Assembly (NCBI RefSeq): GCF_022539505.1
Contig: NC_061510.1
Location: 39,209,047 to 39,273,046, forward strand
DNA: 64,000 nt
Origin: Lolium rigidum
Taxonomy: Eukaryota; Streptophyta; Magnoliopsida; Poales; Poaceae
Reading direction: 5' to 3'
Each line of letters starts with the position of its first letter. Position 1 is the stretch's first letter. A program made the translations under genes and the position numbers. Shown here piece by piece: positions 44,201-55,928 of this stretch. The notes beneath the pieces were generated by a model, which worked only from the letters and a program-made list of their open reading frames with translations, was not told the origin of the DNA and made no database searches.

Positions 44201-46570
44201 TCCTATGCTTCGCAAAAACAAAAAACAAGGAGATTCATCATATAAATTTGTTTATGTAAAAATAAAGATTTAATTTATCCGTTGAAATAGCTCAGAGCGC
44301 AATACACTGTTTATTGTCTGCAAAATAATCAAGATATCACATGTTTCTTGTACGGGAAGGCTGACATCGGGGACCCATGAGCCAGCAGCGTCGTTTTAAA
44401 GGCGGCAGGGATGGAAAGAAAAAATAAACCAAAAATCTGTTGGTAAAAAATCCAAGAAAAGAAACATTTTCGTTCTGAGAGGATGACATGCGGGACCCAT
44501 GAGGCAGCAGCGTCCTCGCCGCTTATTGTTCATAGAGGCTAACATGTGGGACCCGTGAGCCGACAGCGTCCTCAACGTTTTAAAGGCGGCAGGATATCGA
44601 AAGAAAAAATAAGCCAAAAATCATTTGGTAAACAATATCCAAGAAAAGAAACATTTACCGTTCTGAGAGGATGACATGCGGGACCCATGAGGCAGCAGAG
44701 CATCCTCAACGATTCCAAGGCGGCAGGGATCAAAGAAAAAAAAGGAAATATCCAGAAATTAATTAGGGGTTCAAAAAAATCCATCAAAGGAAACTTTTAT
44801 TGTTCATAGAGGATGACTTGTGGGACCGACCTCGCCAACGACGTCCTCATCGTTTCAAAGGGGCAGGAGATCCAAAGAAAAAGGCAAATAGCCATAAATT
44901 AGGGGTCAAAAATAACTCCAAGAAAGGAAACTTTTATTGTTCGTAGAGGATGACATGCGGGACCCATGAGCCAGCAGCTTACTCAACGTTTCAAAGGCGG
45001 CATGAGATCGAAAGAAAAAGGCAAGTGACAAAATATCAGAGCAAAAGATAATCCAAGAAAAGAAACTTTATTGTACATAGAGGATGACATGTGGGTCCCA
45101 TTTTGCAGCAGCGGTCTCAATGTTTGTAATGCGGCTTGAGATCAAAAGAAAAAGAAAGTAGCTAGTAATTAGGGGGTGAAAAAAAATCCAAGAAAGGAAA
45201 GTTGATGGACATAGAGGATGACATGCGGGTCCCTTGAGCCAACAGACTTACTCAACGTTTCAAAGGGGCAGGGGATCAAAAGAAAACGGCAAGCCAAAAA
45301 TCGAGAGGGTGAAAAAAAACCAACAAAGGAAACTTTTATAGCACACAGAGGATGACATGCGGGTCCCATGAGCCAGCAGGTACCTCAACGTTTCAAACGT
45401 GGCATGCGATCGAAAGAAAAAGGCAAGTGACCAAATATGAGGTGCCAAAAAAAACTCCAAGAAAAGAAAGTTGATTGCTCATAGAGGATGACATGCGGGT
45501 CCCATTTAGCTGCAGCGGTCTCAACGTTTGAGAGGCGGCAGGGGATCGAAAGAAAAAGTCAAGTGACCAAATATGAGGTGCCAAAAATAATCCAAGAAAA
45601 GAAAGTTTTATAGTACATAGAGGATGACATGCGGGTCCCATTTAGCAGCAGCGGTATCACCGTTTGAGAGGCGGCAGGGATCAAAAGAAAAAGAAATTGC
45701 CAAAAATCAGAGGGTGAAAAAAAACCAAGAAAATGAACTTTTATAGTACATAGAGGATGACATGCGGGTCCCATGAGCCTGCAGGGTCCTCAACGTTTGA
45801 AACGTGGCATGAGATCGAAAGAAAAAGGCAAGTGAAAAAATATCAGGAGCCAAAAATAATTCAAGAAAAGAAAGATTTATAGTACATAGAGGATGACATG
45901 CGGGTCCCATTTAGCAGCAGCGGTATCACCGTTTGAGAGGCGAGCAGGGATCGAAAGAAAAAGTCAAGTGACCAAATATGAGGTGCCAAAAAAATCCAAG
46001 AAAAGAAAGTTTTATAGTACATAGAGGATGACATGCGGGTCCCATTTAGCAAGCAGCGGTATCACCGTTTGAGAGGCAACAGGGATCGAAAGAAAAAGTC
46101 AAGTGACCAAATATGAGGTGCCAAAAAAATCCAAGAAAAGAAAGTTTTATAGTACATAGAGGATGACATGCGGGTCCCATTTAGCAGCAGCGGTATCACC
46201 GTTTGAGAGGCGGCAGGGGATCGAAATAAAAAGGCAAGTGACCAAATATGAGGTGCCAAAAATAATCCAGGAAAAGAAAGTTTTATAGTACATAGAGGAT
46301 GACATGCGGGTCCCGGCTAGCAGCAGCGGTATCACCGTTTGAGAGGCGGCAGGGGATCGAAAGAAAAAGGCAAGTGACCAAATTTGAGGTGCCAAAAAAA
46401 CTCCAAGAAAAGAAAGTTGATTGCACATAGAGGATGACATGCGGGTCCCATTTAGCAGCAGCGGTCTCAACGTTTCCAAGGCGGCAAGGGATCAAAAGAA
46501 AAAGGAAGTAGCCGTAAATCGTGGGGTCAAAAAAATCCAAGAATAGAAAGAATTTTGGTTCATAGAGGAT
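41280..46570. repeat. Tandem array, unit about 137 bp, roughly three dozen copies
   Basis: Each unit contains TAGAGGATGACATGCGGGTC, CCATGAGCCAGCAGC or CCATTTAGCAGCAGCGG, CAACGTTTCAAAGGCGGCA, GGGATCAAAAGAAAAAGG and CAAGAAAAGAAA. Occurrences of GACATG(C/T)GGG at 41384, 41519, 41650 and 41789 give the period. Units differ by 10-20% and by small indels. Two variants after GGGTC alternate in blocks (CATGAGCCAGCAG and CATTTAGCAGCAGCGGT). The array is broken by a spacer at 44080-44345. Short minus-strand frames (MGPACHPLCTIK..., FFFRSHAA) arise from it and are not genes. Confidence 0.92.
44080..44345. repeat. Spacer within the array resembling the left flank
   Basis: Shares words with 40900-41100 (ATTTCAGCCCACT / ATTTCGGCCCTTT, CAAGGAGATTCATCATATAA / CGCGGAGATTCTACATAAAA). 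This suggests a higher-order repeat of spacer plus block of 137-bp units, about 3.2 kb long. Confidence 0.5.
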
Positions 46571-46599
46571 GACATGCGGGACCCATGATCCTGCATCGT

Positions 46600-46922
46600 A
46601 AACGGCTCGATCGGAGAACGTTGAACGAGATGGCGCGATCTAGAAAAAAACAATGCCGGAGAGGCTGCCATCCGGGCCCTACATCCCTCGGCGGTGCGGA
46701 TTTGCGTTGACTCGGCCGGCGAACCCGAGATTTCGAGATGCACCACGTCCCGGCCACCATACGCGACGTTTTGGCCGCTTTCGTCGGGCTAGGTGGCCTC
46801 AAAAACGAGAAAAAAAAAGTTTTGACATGCACCACGGAGGGACCAAAAATCGTCGGCCATGGTACACCAGCAACCACGGCGCGACTTCAACTTCGTCGGC
46901 CATGGCAACTTTTCTTGTAGTG
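46600..46922. mobile_element. CACTA element terminus (right end)
   Basis: The end reads CCATGGCAACTTTTCTTGTAGTG, the complement of a CACTACAAGAAAAG terminus. Inward are degenerate words on TCGTCGGCCATGG. The tandem array lies directly inside it, so the array belongs to this CACTA element. The matching left terminus was not found between 35000 and 41000. Confidence 0.8.
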
Positions 46923-47091
46923 AATATTTTGCTGCTGTAGATAACATGTTTAGTGAGCTTGCATGCTTGTTCTAAGTGGTAGAAACTAGTTTTGATGCAT
47001 GTTTAGTACTCTAGCAAGTTCCTATAGTAGTTCCCCTCAATTATATACCTTGAAATCAAATTTTATAATGATTGTTGAAAAATTTCAGAAA

Positions 47092-47997
47092 ATGGAAGGA
47101 AGTACGCACCAACTAAACCAACAAGAATTGGAGGTGCAGCAAGTCATGAGAGTTCACCGCGAAGAGGGAGTATACCCCTCTTATTACCCATGCACGGATT
47201 TTATGCGGAATGCAGGAATCCTGCAAGATGTTCAAACACTGATTTCCAATGCGGGGTTGGAAGGCTTTATCGTTGGTGAACCTCACCAATATGCTAAACT
47301 AACGGTGTCGGTTGTGCAGGATTTCGAATTTCATCGGTCTCAAACAAACCCCATGGTCCGGTACAAGATTTATAACAAAACTATCAACTTGCCTTTCAGT
47401 GATTTTTGTGCAGCAATTAGAGTGCCGCGGTGGGGATCCTGCGAGAAGGTCAGGGGAACGCCGCGGGAGCTCTCGAATCTTTATACAATGATTTGTAATG
47501 GGAGGAGCTTCTCCGATGATGGTGGTAAGATTAGCAGCATTCAACAACCAGCTATCCGCTACTTCACTTACTTCGTTACAAAGTGTGTTCTTGCTAGAAG
47601 GAATGCGAGTAAGTTGTATGTTCAAGATATGGCTTTCTTAGCCGCCACTTTGCAACAGGATAGGACCTATAATTTGGGTGCTTTAATAGCTTGTAGACTT
47701 GCTACTAACCGTGAGAAAGGAGGAATTTGTGGAGGTCTTATCGCCTCTCGCTTATTAGCTATGCATGGTGTAGGACCTCACCATTTAGATATTCCGCTTT
47801 CTATAGAGAAGCTTGATGTTGTTTCCATGATTAAACATGAGTTTATTTCAGATGCATCTAATTTGAACAACCTGTATTATAGGATAACTTTGTATAAGAA
47901 AAATTGGAGAATAACTAAGAAAATTGAAAAATTAGTACGATTGCCCGCACCTGCTCCGCTTAACCTTGATGCCGGGAAAGGGTGGTCGATCACGTAA
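47092..47997 (+). CDS. Athila-like retrotransposon extra ORF (non-pol, env-position protein)
   Basis: An open frame runs without stops from 46999; the start at 47092 (MEGSTHQLNQQELEVQQVMR) is preferred. The preceding AAAATTTCAG resembles a 3' splice site, and such ORFs are usually expressed from a spliced RNA. The product is about 301 residues. Landmarks: YPSYYPCTDFMRNAGI, VVQDFEFHRS, YKIYNKTINLPFSDFCAAIR, IRYFTYFVTKCVLARRNASK, LGALIACRLATNREKGGICG and IASRLLAMHGVGP. This is the plant 'retrotransposon ORF' found after pol, in the env position, in Athila-clade elements. Function unknown. No signal peptide or membrane helix is evident in the visible part. It lies upstream of a 2.5-kb non-coding stretch and the 3' LTR. 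Confidence 0.7.
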   Translation: MEGSTHQLNQQELEVQQVMRVHREEGVYPSYYPCTDFMRNAGILQDVQTLISNAGLEGFIVGEPHQYAKLTVSVVQDFEFHRSQTNPMVRYKIYNKTINLPFSDFCAAIRVPRWGSCEKVRGTPRELSNLYTMICNGRSFSDDGGKISSIQQPAIRYFTYFVTKCVLARRNASKLYVQDMAFLAATLQQDRTYNLGALIACRLATNREKGGICGGLIASRLLAMHGVGPHHLDIPLSIEKLDVVSMIKHEFISDASNLNNLYYRITLYKKNWRITKKIEKLVRLPAPAPLNLDAGKGWSIT

Positions 47998-48231
47998 AAT
48001 GAGCTAAACGCATACATAGAAAGGGAAAGCCATCGTGCAAGGGAAGGCATGGAGGAGGCCGAGGAGCACCCCGACTCTTCATCCGATGCAGCAAGCTCCT
48101 CATATCAACATCATGGTCATGTGGAACCTCCACGACATTCTTCTCGCGCAGGGCCCTATTATCACTCCATGTATGATCCACCGGCGTGGAACTCCGACCC
48201 TCGTTGGGAATGAACTCCACTTAGGCCAAAA

Positions 48232-48250
48232 GCCTAAGCTTGGGGGGAGG
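48232..48250 (+). other. Internal polypurine-tract-like motif
   Basis: CCTAAGCTTGGGGGGAGG closely resembles the tract before the 3' LTR (CTAAGCTTGGGGGAG at 50551-50565), but lies 2.3 kb upstream of it. Confidence 0.6.
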
Positions 48251-50550
48251 TATACCGGCATCACTCATTCTTTGCATATTTTAGTTGCTGGATACTTGTA
48301 CATACTTGTTTAGTTTCTTAGAGTTGTTTTCTAATGAGAAGGAGATGATATTTGGGGAAGTGCTGTCCAAAAACAGATTCTGGGCTGCTACCAAAAAAAT
48401 TCGTACGCACAGCCAGAGCGTTATTTTGAATTGCCAATTTTTGAGCATGTGCCCCAGGTTGTTATCTAACTTTCATTAGTTGAACACTTTTTGAGCTGAG
48501 CAATGGAAGATTTTTGTTAATTTCGATTTCTGTACTGCTGTCAGGTTTTGGCAGATTTCTGTCATCCTGCTTTTTCTGTGTTTCTGTTAGTTTGCATTCT
48601 TTTGTTTTCGCTTTGTTTCTTTCCTAAAACACAAACAAAAAGACCAAAAATATTTCTGTTGTTTCTCTTCACCATTTATTTATTTGGTTCTTTGCTCTTA
48701 GTTTACTTTATTTGCTATCGTTGGTTTGCTATGAGAAAACCCAAAAAGATTTTGCTTTGTTTGCTTGTTTCTTTTGTTCTTGTTTCCAATTCGAAAACAC
48801 CAAAAATATTTGATGTTCTTCTTTGGTTTGTAAATTTCATCATGAGTTCAATGGTCTTCGGTGGCTGGAGCGTGGTTTTCATTTCATATTATCCAAGCTA
48901 CACAAGTGAAAGGCAATAATGACGATCTACAACAATTGGATTGTGGTGAGAGGCTGGTATGAACTCTATTTGTTTTCATTTTTTGTACATATACTCATCC
49001 ATGTGAGCATGCTTAGTTGGTTCATGTGAGGTATATGTTATTTGAGAAAGTCTAGTAGTTCATGATCTCTCATGTTTAGCTCCAATTTATTAATATGAGT
49101 AGCATGTCATGGATGTTTGCTTGCATTGTTTTATTCATAAGTAAGTATGGCATTGTGGTATCCTCCTCTGAATAATTCATTTATATCGACTTGGCACATG
49201 CTCACGCATGCATATGACTGAACAAAAAAGTCAATTAAGCCTCGATGATTTATATTGCTTCAGAGTTCTTGCATCACTTTTATGCCTCTGTTAATTTATT
49301 TTGCCGCAAGCATGATTATGACAGTTACTACTCTCTTGATTTGTCGCTCCCTAGTCTTTTGCTAGCCTTCACTTGTACTGAGTGGGAACGCCGCTCGTGC
49401 TTCCAAACACCTGAAAACCAAGTTGCTCCAAAGTGTCCACCATAAATACCTATGCATGGCATTTCAAACCATTCCAAGTAAATTCTCATGCGCTACCTTT
49501 AAAACTTTCAAAATGCTTCTCAATTTGTGTTAATGTTTCATAGCTCATGAGGAAGTATGTGGTGTTTAGCTTTCAACCTTGTCATTTACTTTTGACGGAC
49601 TCTCATATGGACTAGTGGCACATCCGCTTATCCAATAATTTGCAAAAAGAGCTGGCAATGGGATTCCCAGTCCCAAATTAATTAATTTAAATAGACACTC
49701 CTCCATGGTTTGTGATTGTTGGACGGCACCCGAAGGATTCAGTTAGCCATGGCTTGTGTAAGCAAAGGTTGGGGGAGTGTCATCATCATAATAAAACTTA
49801 AATAAAAAGGCACTCCTTCATGGTATGTGATTGTTGGCAGGCACCCGAAGGATTCGGTTAGCCATGGTTTGTGTAAGAAAGGTTGGAAGGAGTGCCACAT
49901 AAACATACAAATAATTCATGGGAGCCGCTCTTGGGAGTCCGGTTGATGAGGTAGTTAGTGTACCCATTACCATTCGTTGACAACAACAAGCACCTCTCAA
50001 AATAATTTTACTCCTATTTTAAAAAAATGAAAAGCTCTAGCGCATGTTAATCCTTGCTTCCCTCTGCGAAGGGTCAATCTTTTACTTTTATGTTGTGTCT
50101 CCATTCTTTCTTTGAGCACTATCTTGAGAGCACAACTGTCATTCTTAGTATAATATGCTTGTCTCAAAATATGATTGATTGTGGTATAACTTTGATGCTT
50201 TTATCTTTGACAATCATTACTTCTAGTCTTTCTATGAACTCCGAGAGGTGCCTCGGGCATTTATGTTTTGCCGATCAAATACGGGCAAGCGAGATACCAC
50301 TTTATCATATTCTCTTATGAACATTGCAATCCTCGCTTATATACATGATTCATGATGCTTATTATTAATTGTTGGTACCTCTCCATGATTGACATAGATG
50401 TTGGATGATCTTATTTGCATGTATCTCATTATGAACTGCTTAAGTATTAGCCATAGCATGAGAATATATACATCATATGAGCAAATGTGTTCGTGAAAGT
50501 TCTTTTATCGCTCGGCTTGTTAATCGAATTGCTTGAGGACAAGCAATAAG

Positions 50551-50566
50551 CTAAGCTTGGGGGAGT
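50551..50566 (+). other. Polypurine tract before the 3' LTR
   Basis: CTAAGCTTGGGGGAGT directly precedes the LTR start TGATACGTCC. Confidence 0.85.
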
Positions 50567-51969
50567 TGATACGTCCAAAACGTATCTACTTTCCCGAACA
50601 CTTTTGCTATTGTTTTGCCTCTAATTTGTGTATTTTGGATACAACTAACACGGACTAACGCTGTTTTCGGCAGAATTGCTCGGTGTCTCGTTTTTGTGCA
50701 GAAATCCAACTTTCGGGAAAAACCTCGGAATTTATACGTAAGGCCCTATTTTCCCAGAATATTGACGGAGCCAGAAGGGCAAGCCAGGTGGGGGACCCGA
50801 GGGCCCCACACACTAGGCCGGCGCGGCCCAGGAGGGGGGCGCGCGGCCCTAGTGTGTGGCCCCTCGGCTGGCCCCCGACGCCCTCCTTCGGACTACTTAT
50901 TGCCCTCGACCTAAAAACGCACGGGGAGAAGTCGAAGTCGCCAGAAACCCTCCAGAGAGCCGCCACATCACGAAACTCCGTCTCGGGAGCCAGAAGTCTC
51001 CGTTCTGGCACTCCGCCGGGACGGGGAATTGGAGGAGATCTTCACCGCCATCACCGCCAACGCCTCTCCATCGACCAGCCATGTTTCCCCCATCCATGTG
51101 TGAGTAATTCCCCCGCTCGTAGGCTGAAGGGGGTGGTAGGGATTGGATGAGATTGGTCATGTAATAGTCATAAGATTGTTAGGGCATAGTGCCTAGTATC
51201 CGTAGATGTCACTTTTATGATATTGTTGCAACTTGTTATGCTTAATGCTTGTCACTAGGGCCCGAGTGCCATGATCTCAGATCTGAACATGTTATTGATT
51301 CATGAAGATATTCGTTGTTTATGATCTTACCCGCAAGTTGTATACACATGTCGCTGTCCGGAACCAATGGCCCCGAAGTGAGCAAATCGGGACAACCGGA
51401 GGGAATGGTAGTGATGTGAGGATCACATGTGTTCACGGAGTGTTAATGCTTTGCTCCGTACTCTATTAAAAGGAGTACCTTAATTTCCGAGTAGTTTCCC
51501 TAGAGGCCCGGCTGCCACCGGCTGGTAGGACAAAAGATGTTGTGCAAGTTTCTCATTGCGAGCACGTACGACTATATATGGAACACATGCCTATTGATTG
51601 ATTAGTACTTGGATACCGTTTTATTATTATCTACAAATGCCCCTGTTTTGATTGTTATATGAGTTTCTCTCATCCATGCAACGCCCGTTAATCCGTCCCT
51701 GTGCCTACAGTATTTTAATCCTGCTGTTTACTATAATCACTACTGCTATCTTTATTTCACCGCTGCTGTTATTTCACTATTCCTACTTGCTATAAAACTC
51801 GTTACTATCGATAAACTCTTGCGAGCAAGTCCTGTTTCCAGTGCAGCTGAATTGACAACTCCGCTGTTAAGGCTTACAAGTATTCTTTGTCTCCCCTTGT
51901 GTCGAATCAATAAATTGGGTAATACTTCCCTCGAAGACTGTTGTGATCCCCTATACTTGTGGGTCATCA
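50567..51969 (+). mobile_element. 3' LTR of the + strand Athila-like element
   Basis: The 1403-bp sequence starts TGATACGTCCAAAACGTATC and ends CTATACTTGTGGGTCATCA. It includes a GC-rich palindromic block around 50800-50870 (CTAGGCCGGCGCGGCCC...GCGCGGCCCTAG). It is related to the minus-strand LTR at 28801-30335. No second copy on the left is present. Confidence 0.9.
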
Positions 51970-52551
51970 CCGATCTACAACCTTATTGTCACTCATTAAA
52001 TGTTTTCTCAACCAACTGCCGAAAGTCTCCATGTGGGCCTTCCTAATCCAGGATTCAGGCTTCCCGGGTTGTCCGAGCGTAAAATATTCTTGTGTTTCTC
52101 AAAGTACGGAGCCACCAAGCTGGAATTGGTCAGAACCGTGTGGTGTGCTTCGATCGAGAGAATGGCCGTCCATACATATCGTTGATTTCCTTCCGATCGT
52201 GCCTTTTCCACTTAGTCTCCCCTCGTGCCGCGATCGAGGAAGACCAATCGGCTTAAGGTCGGGAACAAAGTCAACACAAAACTCAATTACCTCCTCATTT
52301 CCATAGCCCTTGGCGATGCTTCCTTCCGGCCTAGCACGGTTACGAACATATTTCTTTAATATTCCCATGAACCTCTCGAAGGGGAACATATTGTGTAGAA
52401 ATACAGGACCGAGAATGGAAATCTCTTCGACTAGGTGAACCAGGAGGTGCGTCATAATGTTGAAGAAGGATGGCGGGAACACCAACTCGAAACTGACAAG
52501 ACATTGGATCACATCGTTCTGTAACCGTGGTAGAACTTCTGGATTGATTAC
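51970..52551 (-). pseudogene. CACTA TNP2 C-terminal fragment
   Basis: Minus-strand reading gives RLQNDVIQCLVSFELVFPPS, FFNIMTHLLVHLVEEI, LGPVFLHNMFPFERFMGILK and RNRARPEGSIAKGY, the conserved block C-terminal to the transposase domain, followed by YFEKHKNILRSDNPG. A one-base loss near 52070 shifts the frame before KPESWIRKAHMETFG. It is flanked on both sides by LTRs, of which 52552-54147 probably inserted into the gene. It represents a third, separate TNP2 lineage in this window. Confidence 0.85.
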
Positions 52552-54147
52552 TGATGGCGTGTAACTCACACGTTCGTTGGGAACCCCAAGAGGAAGGTAT
52601 GATGCGCACAGCAGCAAGTTTTCCCTCAGAAAGAAACCAAGGTTTATCGAACCAGGAGGAGCCAAGAAGCACGTTGAAGGTTGATGGTGGCGAAATGTGG
52701 TGTGGCGCAACAACAGGGATTCCGGCGCCAACATGGAACCTGCACAACACAACCCAAGTACTTTGCCCCAACGAAACAGTGAGGTTGTCAATCTCACCGG
52801 CTTGCTGTCACAAAGGATTAACCGTATTGTGTGGAAGATGATTGTTTGCAAGAAAACAGTAAACAAGTATTGCAGTAGATTGTATGCTATGTAAAGAATA
52901 GGACCGGGGTCCACAGCTCACTAGAGGTGTCTCTCCCATAAGATAAAAGCATGTTGGGTGAACAAATTACGGTCGGGCAATTGACAAATAGAGAAGGGCA
53001 TAACAATGCATATACATGATATGATAAATATAGTGAGATTTAATCCGGGCATTACGACAAAGTACATAGACCGCCATCCAACCGCATCTATGCCTAAAAA
53101 GTCCACCTTCAGAGTTATCATCCGAACCCCATTCAGCATTAAGTTGCAAAGCAACGGACAATTGCATTAAGTATGGTGCGTAATGTAATCGACAACTACA
53201 TCCTTAGACATAGAATCAATGTTTTATCCCTAGTGGAAACAAGACATCACAACCTTAGAACTTTCTGTCACTGTCCCAGGTGTCAATGAAGGAATGAACC
53301 CACTATCGAGCATAAATACTCCCTCTTGGAGTTAAGAGCAAAAACTTGGCCAGAGCCTCTACTAATAATGGAGAGCATGCAAGATCATAAACAACACATA
53401 AACAATAGATTGATAATCACCATAACATAGTATTCTCTATCCATCGGATCCCGACAAACACAACATATAGTATTACGGATAGATGATCTTGATCATGTTA
53501 GGCAGCTCACAAGATCCAACAATGAAGCACAATTAGGAGAAGACGACCATCTAGCTACCGCTATGGACCCATAGTCCAGGGGTGAACTACTCACTCATCA
53601 CTCCGGAGGCGATCATGGCGATGAAGAGTCCTCCGGGAGATGAATCCCCTCTCCGACAGGGTGCCGGAGGCGATCTCCTGAATCCCCCGTGATGGGATTC
53701 GCGGCGGCGGCGTCTCTGGAAGGTTTTCCGTATCGTTGCTCTCGGTACTGGGGGTTTCGCGACGGAGGCTATAAGTAGGCGAAAGGGCAGGTCAAGAGGC
53801 GGCACGAGGGGCCCAGGGGACAGGCCGGCGCGGCCAGGGCCTGGGCCGCGCCGCCCTGTCACCTAGCCACCTCGTGGCCCCACTTCGACTCCCCTCCGGT
53901 CTTCTGGAAGCTTCGTGCAAAAATAGGACCCTGGGCGGTGATTTCGTCCAATTCCGAGAATATTTCCTTACTAGGATTTCTGAAACCAAAAACAAGCAGA
54001 AAACAAGAATCGGCTCTTCGGCATCATGTTAATAGGTTAGTTCCGTAAAATGCGTAAATACGACAAATAATGTGCATAAAACATGTAGGTATCATCAATA
54101 AAGTAGCATGGAACATAAGAAATTATCGATACGTTGGAGACGTATCA
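52552..54147 (-). mobile_element. 3' LTR of a minus-strand Athila-like retrotransposon
   Basis: The 1596-bp sequence starts TGATGGCGTGTAACTCACAC and ends TTGGAGACGTATCA. The adjoining bases (54148-54163) read on the minus strand give CTAAGCTTAGGGATGC, a slightly mutated polypurine tract. It is closely related to the solo LTR at 2771-4364. The element continues to the right, with gag-protease near the window end and a Mutator-like insertion between. Confidence 0.9.
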
Positions 54148-54401
54148 GCATCCCTAAGCTTAGTTCTCGCTCGTCCCGAGCGGGTAAAACGATAACAAAG
54201 ATAATTTCTGAAGTGACATGCCATCATAAACTTGATCATACTATTTGTAAACATATGTAATGAATGCAGCGATCAAAACAATGGTAATGACATGAGTAAA
54301 CAAGTGAATCATAAAGCAAAGACTTTTCATGAATAGTACTTCAAGACAAGCATCAATAAGTCTTGCATAAGAGTTAACTCACAAAGCAATAAATCAAAGT
54401 A
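54148..54401 (-). mobile_element. Internal region next to the 3' LTR
   Basis: Non-coding; matches 30336-30600 (CTCGTCCCGAGCG, GACATGC, CATGAATA(A/G)TAC). Interrupted at 54401 by the Mutator-like insertion and resumed at 59399. Confidence 0.8.
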
Positions 54402-54500
54402 GGGATTTCTATTTTCGTGCCCTCGGGTCCTTAGTTGTGCTCAGTTTTCCCCAGCTCCTTAGTTTTTCCTCAGTTTTACCCAAACGTTTGTCTGAAACCA
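54402..54500 (+). repeat. Left TIR of the Mutator-like element
   Basis: Begins GGGATTTCTATTTTCGTGCC and runs through CTTAGTTGTGCTCAGTTTTC and TCCTTAGTTTTTCCTCAG, matching the complement of 59300-59398 with few differences. Confidence 0.9.
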
Positions 54501-55928
54501 TCACACGTGATGTAACGGCCGGTTGCCCGACGGTTGACCGTTATCTTCCGACTAGTGGGGCCATGTAGAGCCCGCAAAGACACGTCGGACCATGCATCTT
54601 TGTTTGACCGTAAGCATCGCTGTATCCCCGACCAAAACGCGAACGAGTGGGGCTTCGGTATATCAAATGACAAGTGGGGCCATGACGCCGATACAAGGGG
54701 CAATACACGGGTAGGATTAGATTTTTAAACGGAGCTCTACAGCGATGGCACGGAGGAGGTGGCATGTGGGGTGCCGAGATGAGATCGACGTCCACAAAGA
54801 ACTGCATGAGGCGAGACCAGACGCATTAGATAGATATGAACTAGACGCGTTTAACCATGCAAAGAAGAGAAGAAATGGTCGACGACATCGACGACCACCT
54901 CAAAACTTTGACTGACCGTGTCGGACACGAACGCGAGAAATGTAGAGAAAACTAGTGTCTCTCCTTTCTGGCGTGTATAGGTGGGTGCTAGGAGAGTGTG
55001 GTGGCGAAGGGAAAGACCTCGCGGCGGTCTGTGGCGTCCAGCATAGCGGGTCGGCGTGGCCGTGCCCACAGCGGCGTGCATGCATGTTCGGCATTGGCAT
55101 CGGCATGTACGTTCGGCATTGGCCTCGGCGGTATCTCTGGTGTGTCGGTGATCGAATGAGGGGACGGGATTGAGGGTGCATCCCGACGTTGACCTAGCAG
55201 ATGGCGGCAAGCATAGCCGTTCGACCATGCCGATATCGGCATCGGCATCGTTTGGAGGCCGTGGTGCTCGAATCAAGTTGGGATTTGTTTCTTGTAGGCC
55301 AAAATGAATTTGAAACAAGTTTCATGTTGAAGGTTAGGTAACGAAAGTTTGTAACTATCCCAAAATTATACTAGCGCCATGGTGAGGTTCTTTTTGATAG
55401 AGCTATACGGTTGGGCAAACTTTTTTGACACTTTTTAGATAGGGTTCCTTGTTGTTACACGTATGGCATCATGTATGGAAAATTTGGGGTCATTTGGAGA
55501 TGTTCGAAAAATCTCTTTGCTTAAGCGCATGCCGTTTCGTCTCGCTGAAACCAGCTTTTCTAACAAGGTGGTTTTTTCTACCTTCTCTAAATAACCTCAA
55601 ATTTCATACAGACTGATCTTCTATACATAGATAGATAGATTGTTTCGTTTTTACATTTTTCGAACATTTTATTTCCCTTTATAATACCCAATTGATTTTC
55701 AGGTCAAAACCTCGAAAAACAGCATCATGTATGGCATCATTTTCACCCTAAATTTCTAATTTTCTGAAACTTTCCCTTTTAGATATTCCTTGTTGTTATA
55801 GGTATGCCATCATGTATGCCAAACTTGGTTAGGTCTCACTGAAACCAGCTTTTGTAACAAATTAGGTTTTTTCTGCCTTCTCTAAATGACCTCAAAAATC
55901 ATATGTGATAGGTTTATCATTCTATACA
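54501..55928. other. Left interior of the Mutator-like element, no gene recognised
   Basis: To about 55320 the sequence is GC-rich, with open frames on both strands but no domain. The segment at 55080-55135 repeats GTTCGGCATTGGC(A/C)TCGGC. After 55330 it is AT-rich with two near-repeats (CATCATGTATGG and CACTGAAACCAGCTTTT words). It could be captured sequence. Confidence 0.4.

Larger units (their letters stand above)
46923..50566 (+). mobile_element. Internal 3' half of a + strand Athila-like retrotransposon
   Basis: It contains the extra ORF (47092-47997), about 2.5 kb of non-coding sequence with few landmarks, and the polypurine tract before the LTR at 50567. gag and pol are absent; the element is cut on the left by the CACTA terminus at 46922. 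Sections at 49640-49990 are the complement of 30890-31330 (for example AAAGAGCTGGCAATGGGATT), confirming kinship with the minus-strand elements. Confidence 0.75.

Noticed and set aside
41280..46570. Regular repeats suggesting a CRISPR-like array
   Set aside because: Units are long, head-to-tail, without unique spacers, in a plant genome, and bounded by a CACTA end.
41680..46746. More than fifteen minus-strand frames starting MGPACHPLCTIK or similar
   Set aside because: All are translations of the 137-bp tandem repeat; the unit length is not a multiple of 3 and frames close after one unit.
48548..48919. 123-codon hydrophobic + strand frame (FLLVCILLFSLCFF...)
   Set aside because: T-rich internal retroelement DNA; the Phe/Leu-rich text follows from composition, and no known family fits.
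50800..50870. GC-rich palindrome in the LTR as a possible regulatory hairpin
   Set aside because: The same block is a constant feature of the related LTRs in this window (about 4030, 30010, 53830), so it is a family feature rather than a local site.
52099..52914. 271-codon minus-strand frame across an LTR edge
   Set aside because: Only the part below 52552 is the TNP2 gene; the rest is LTR.
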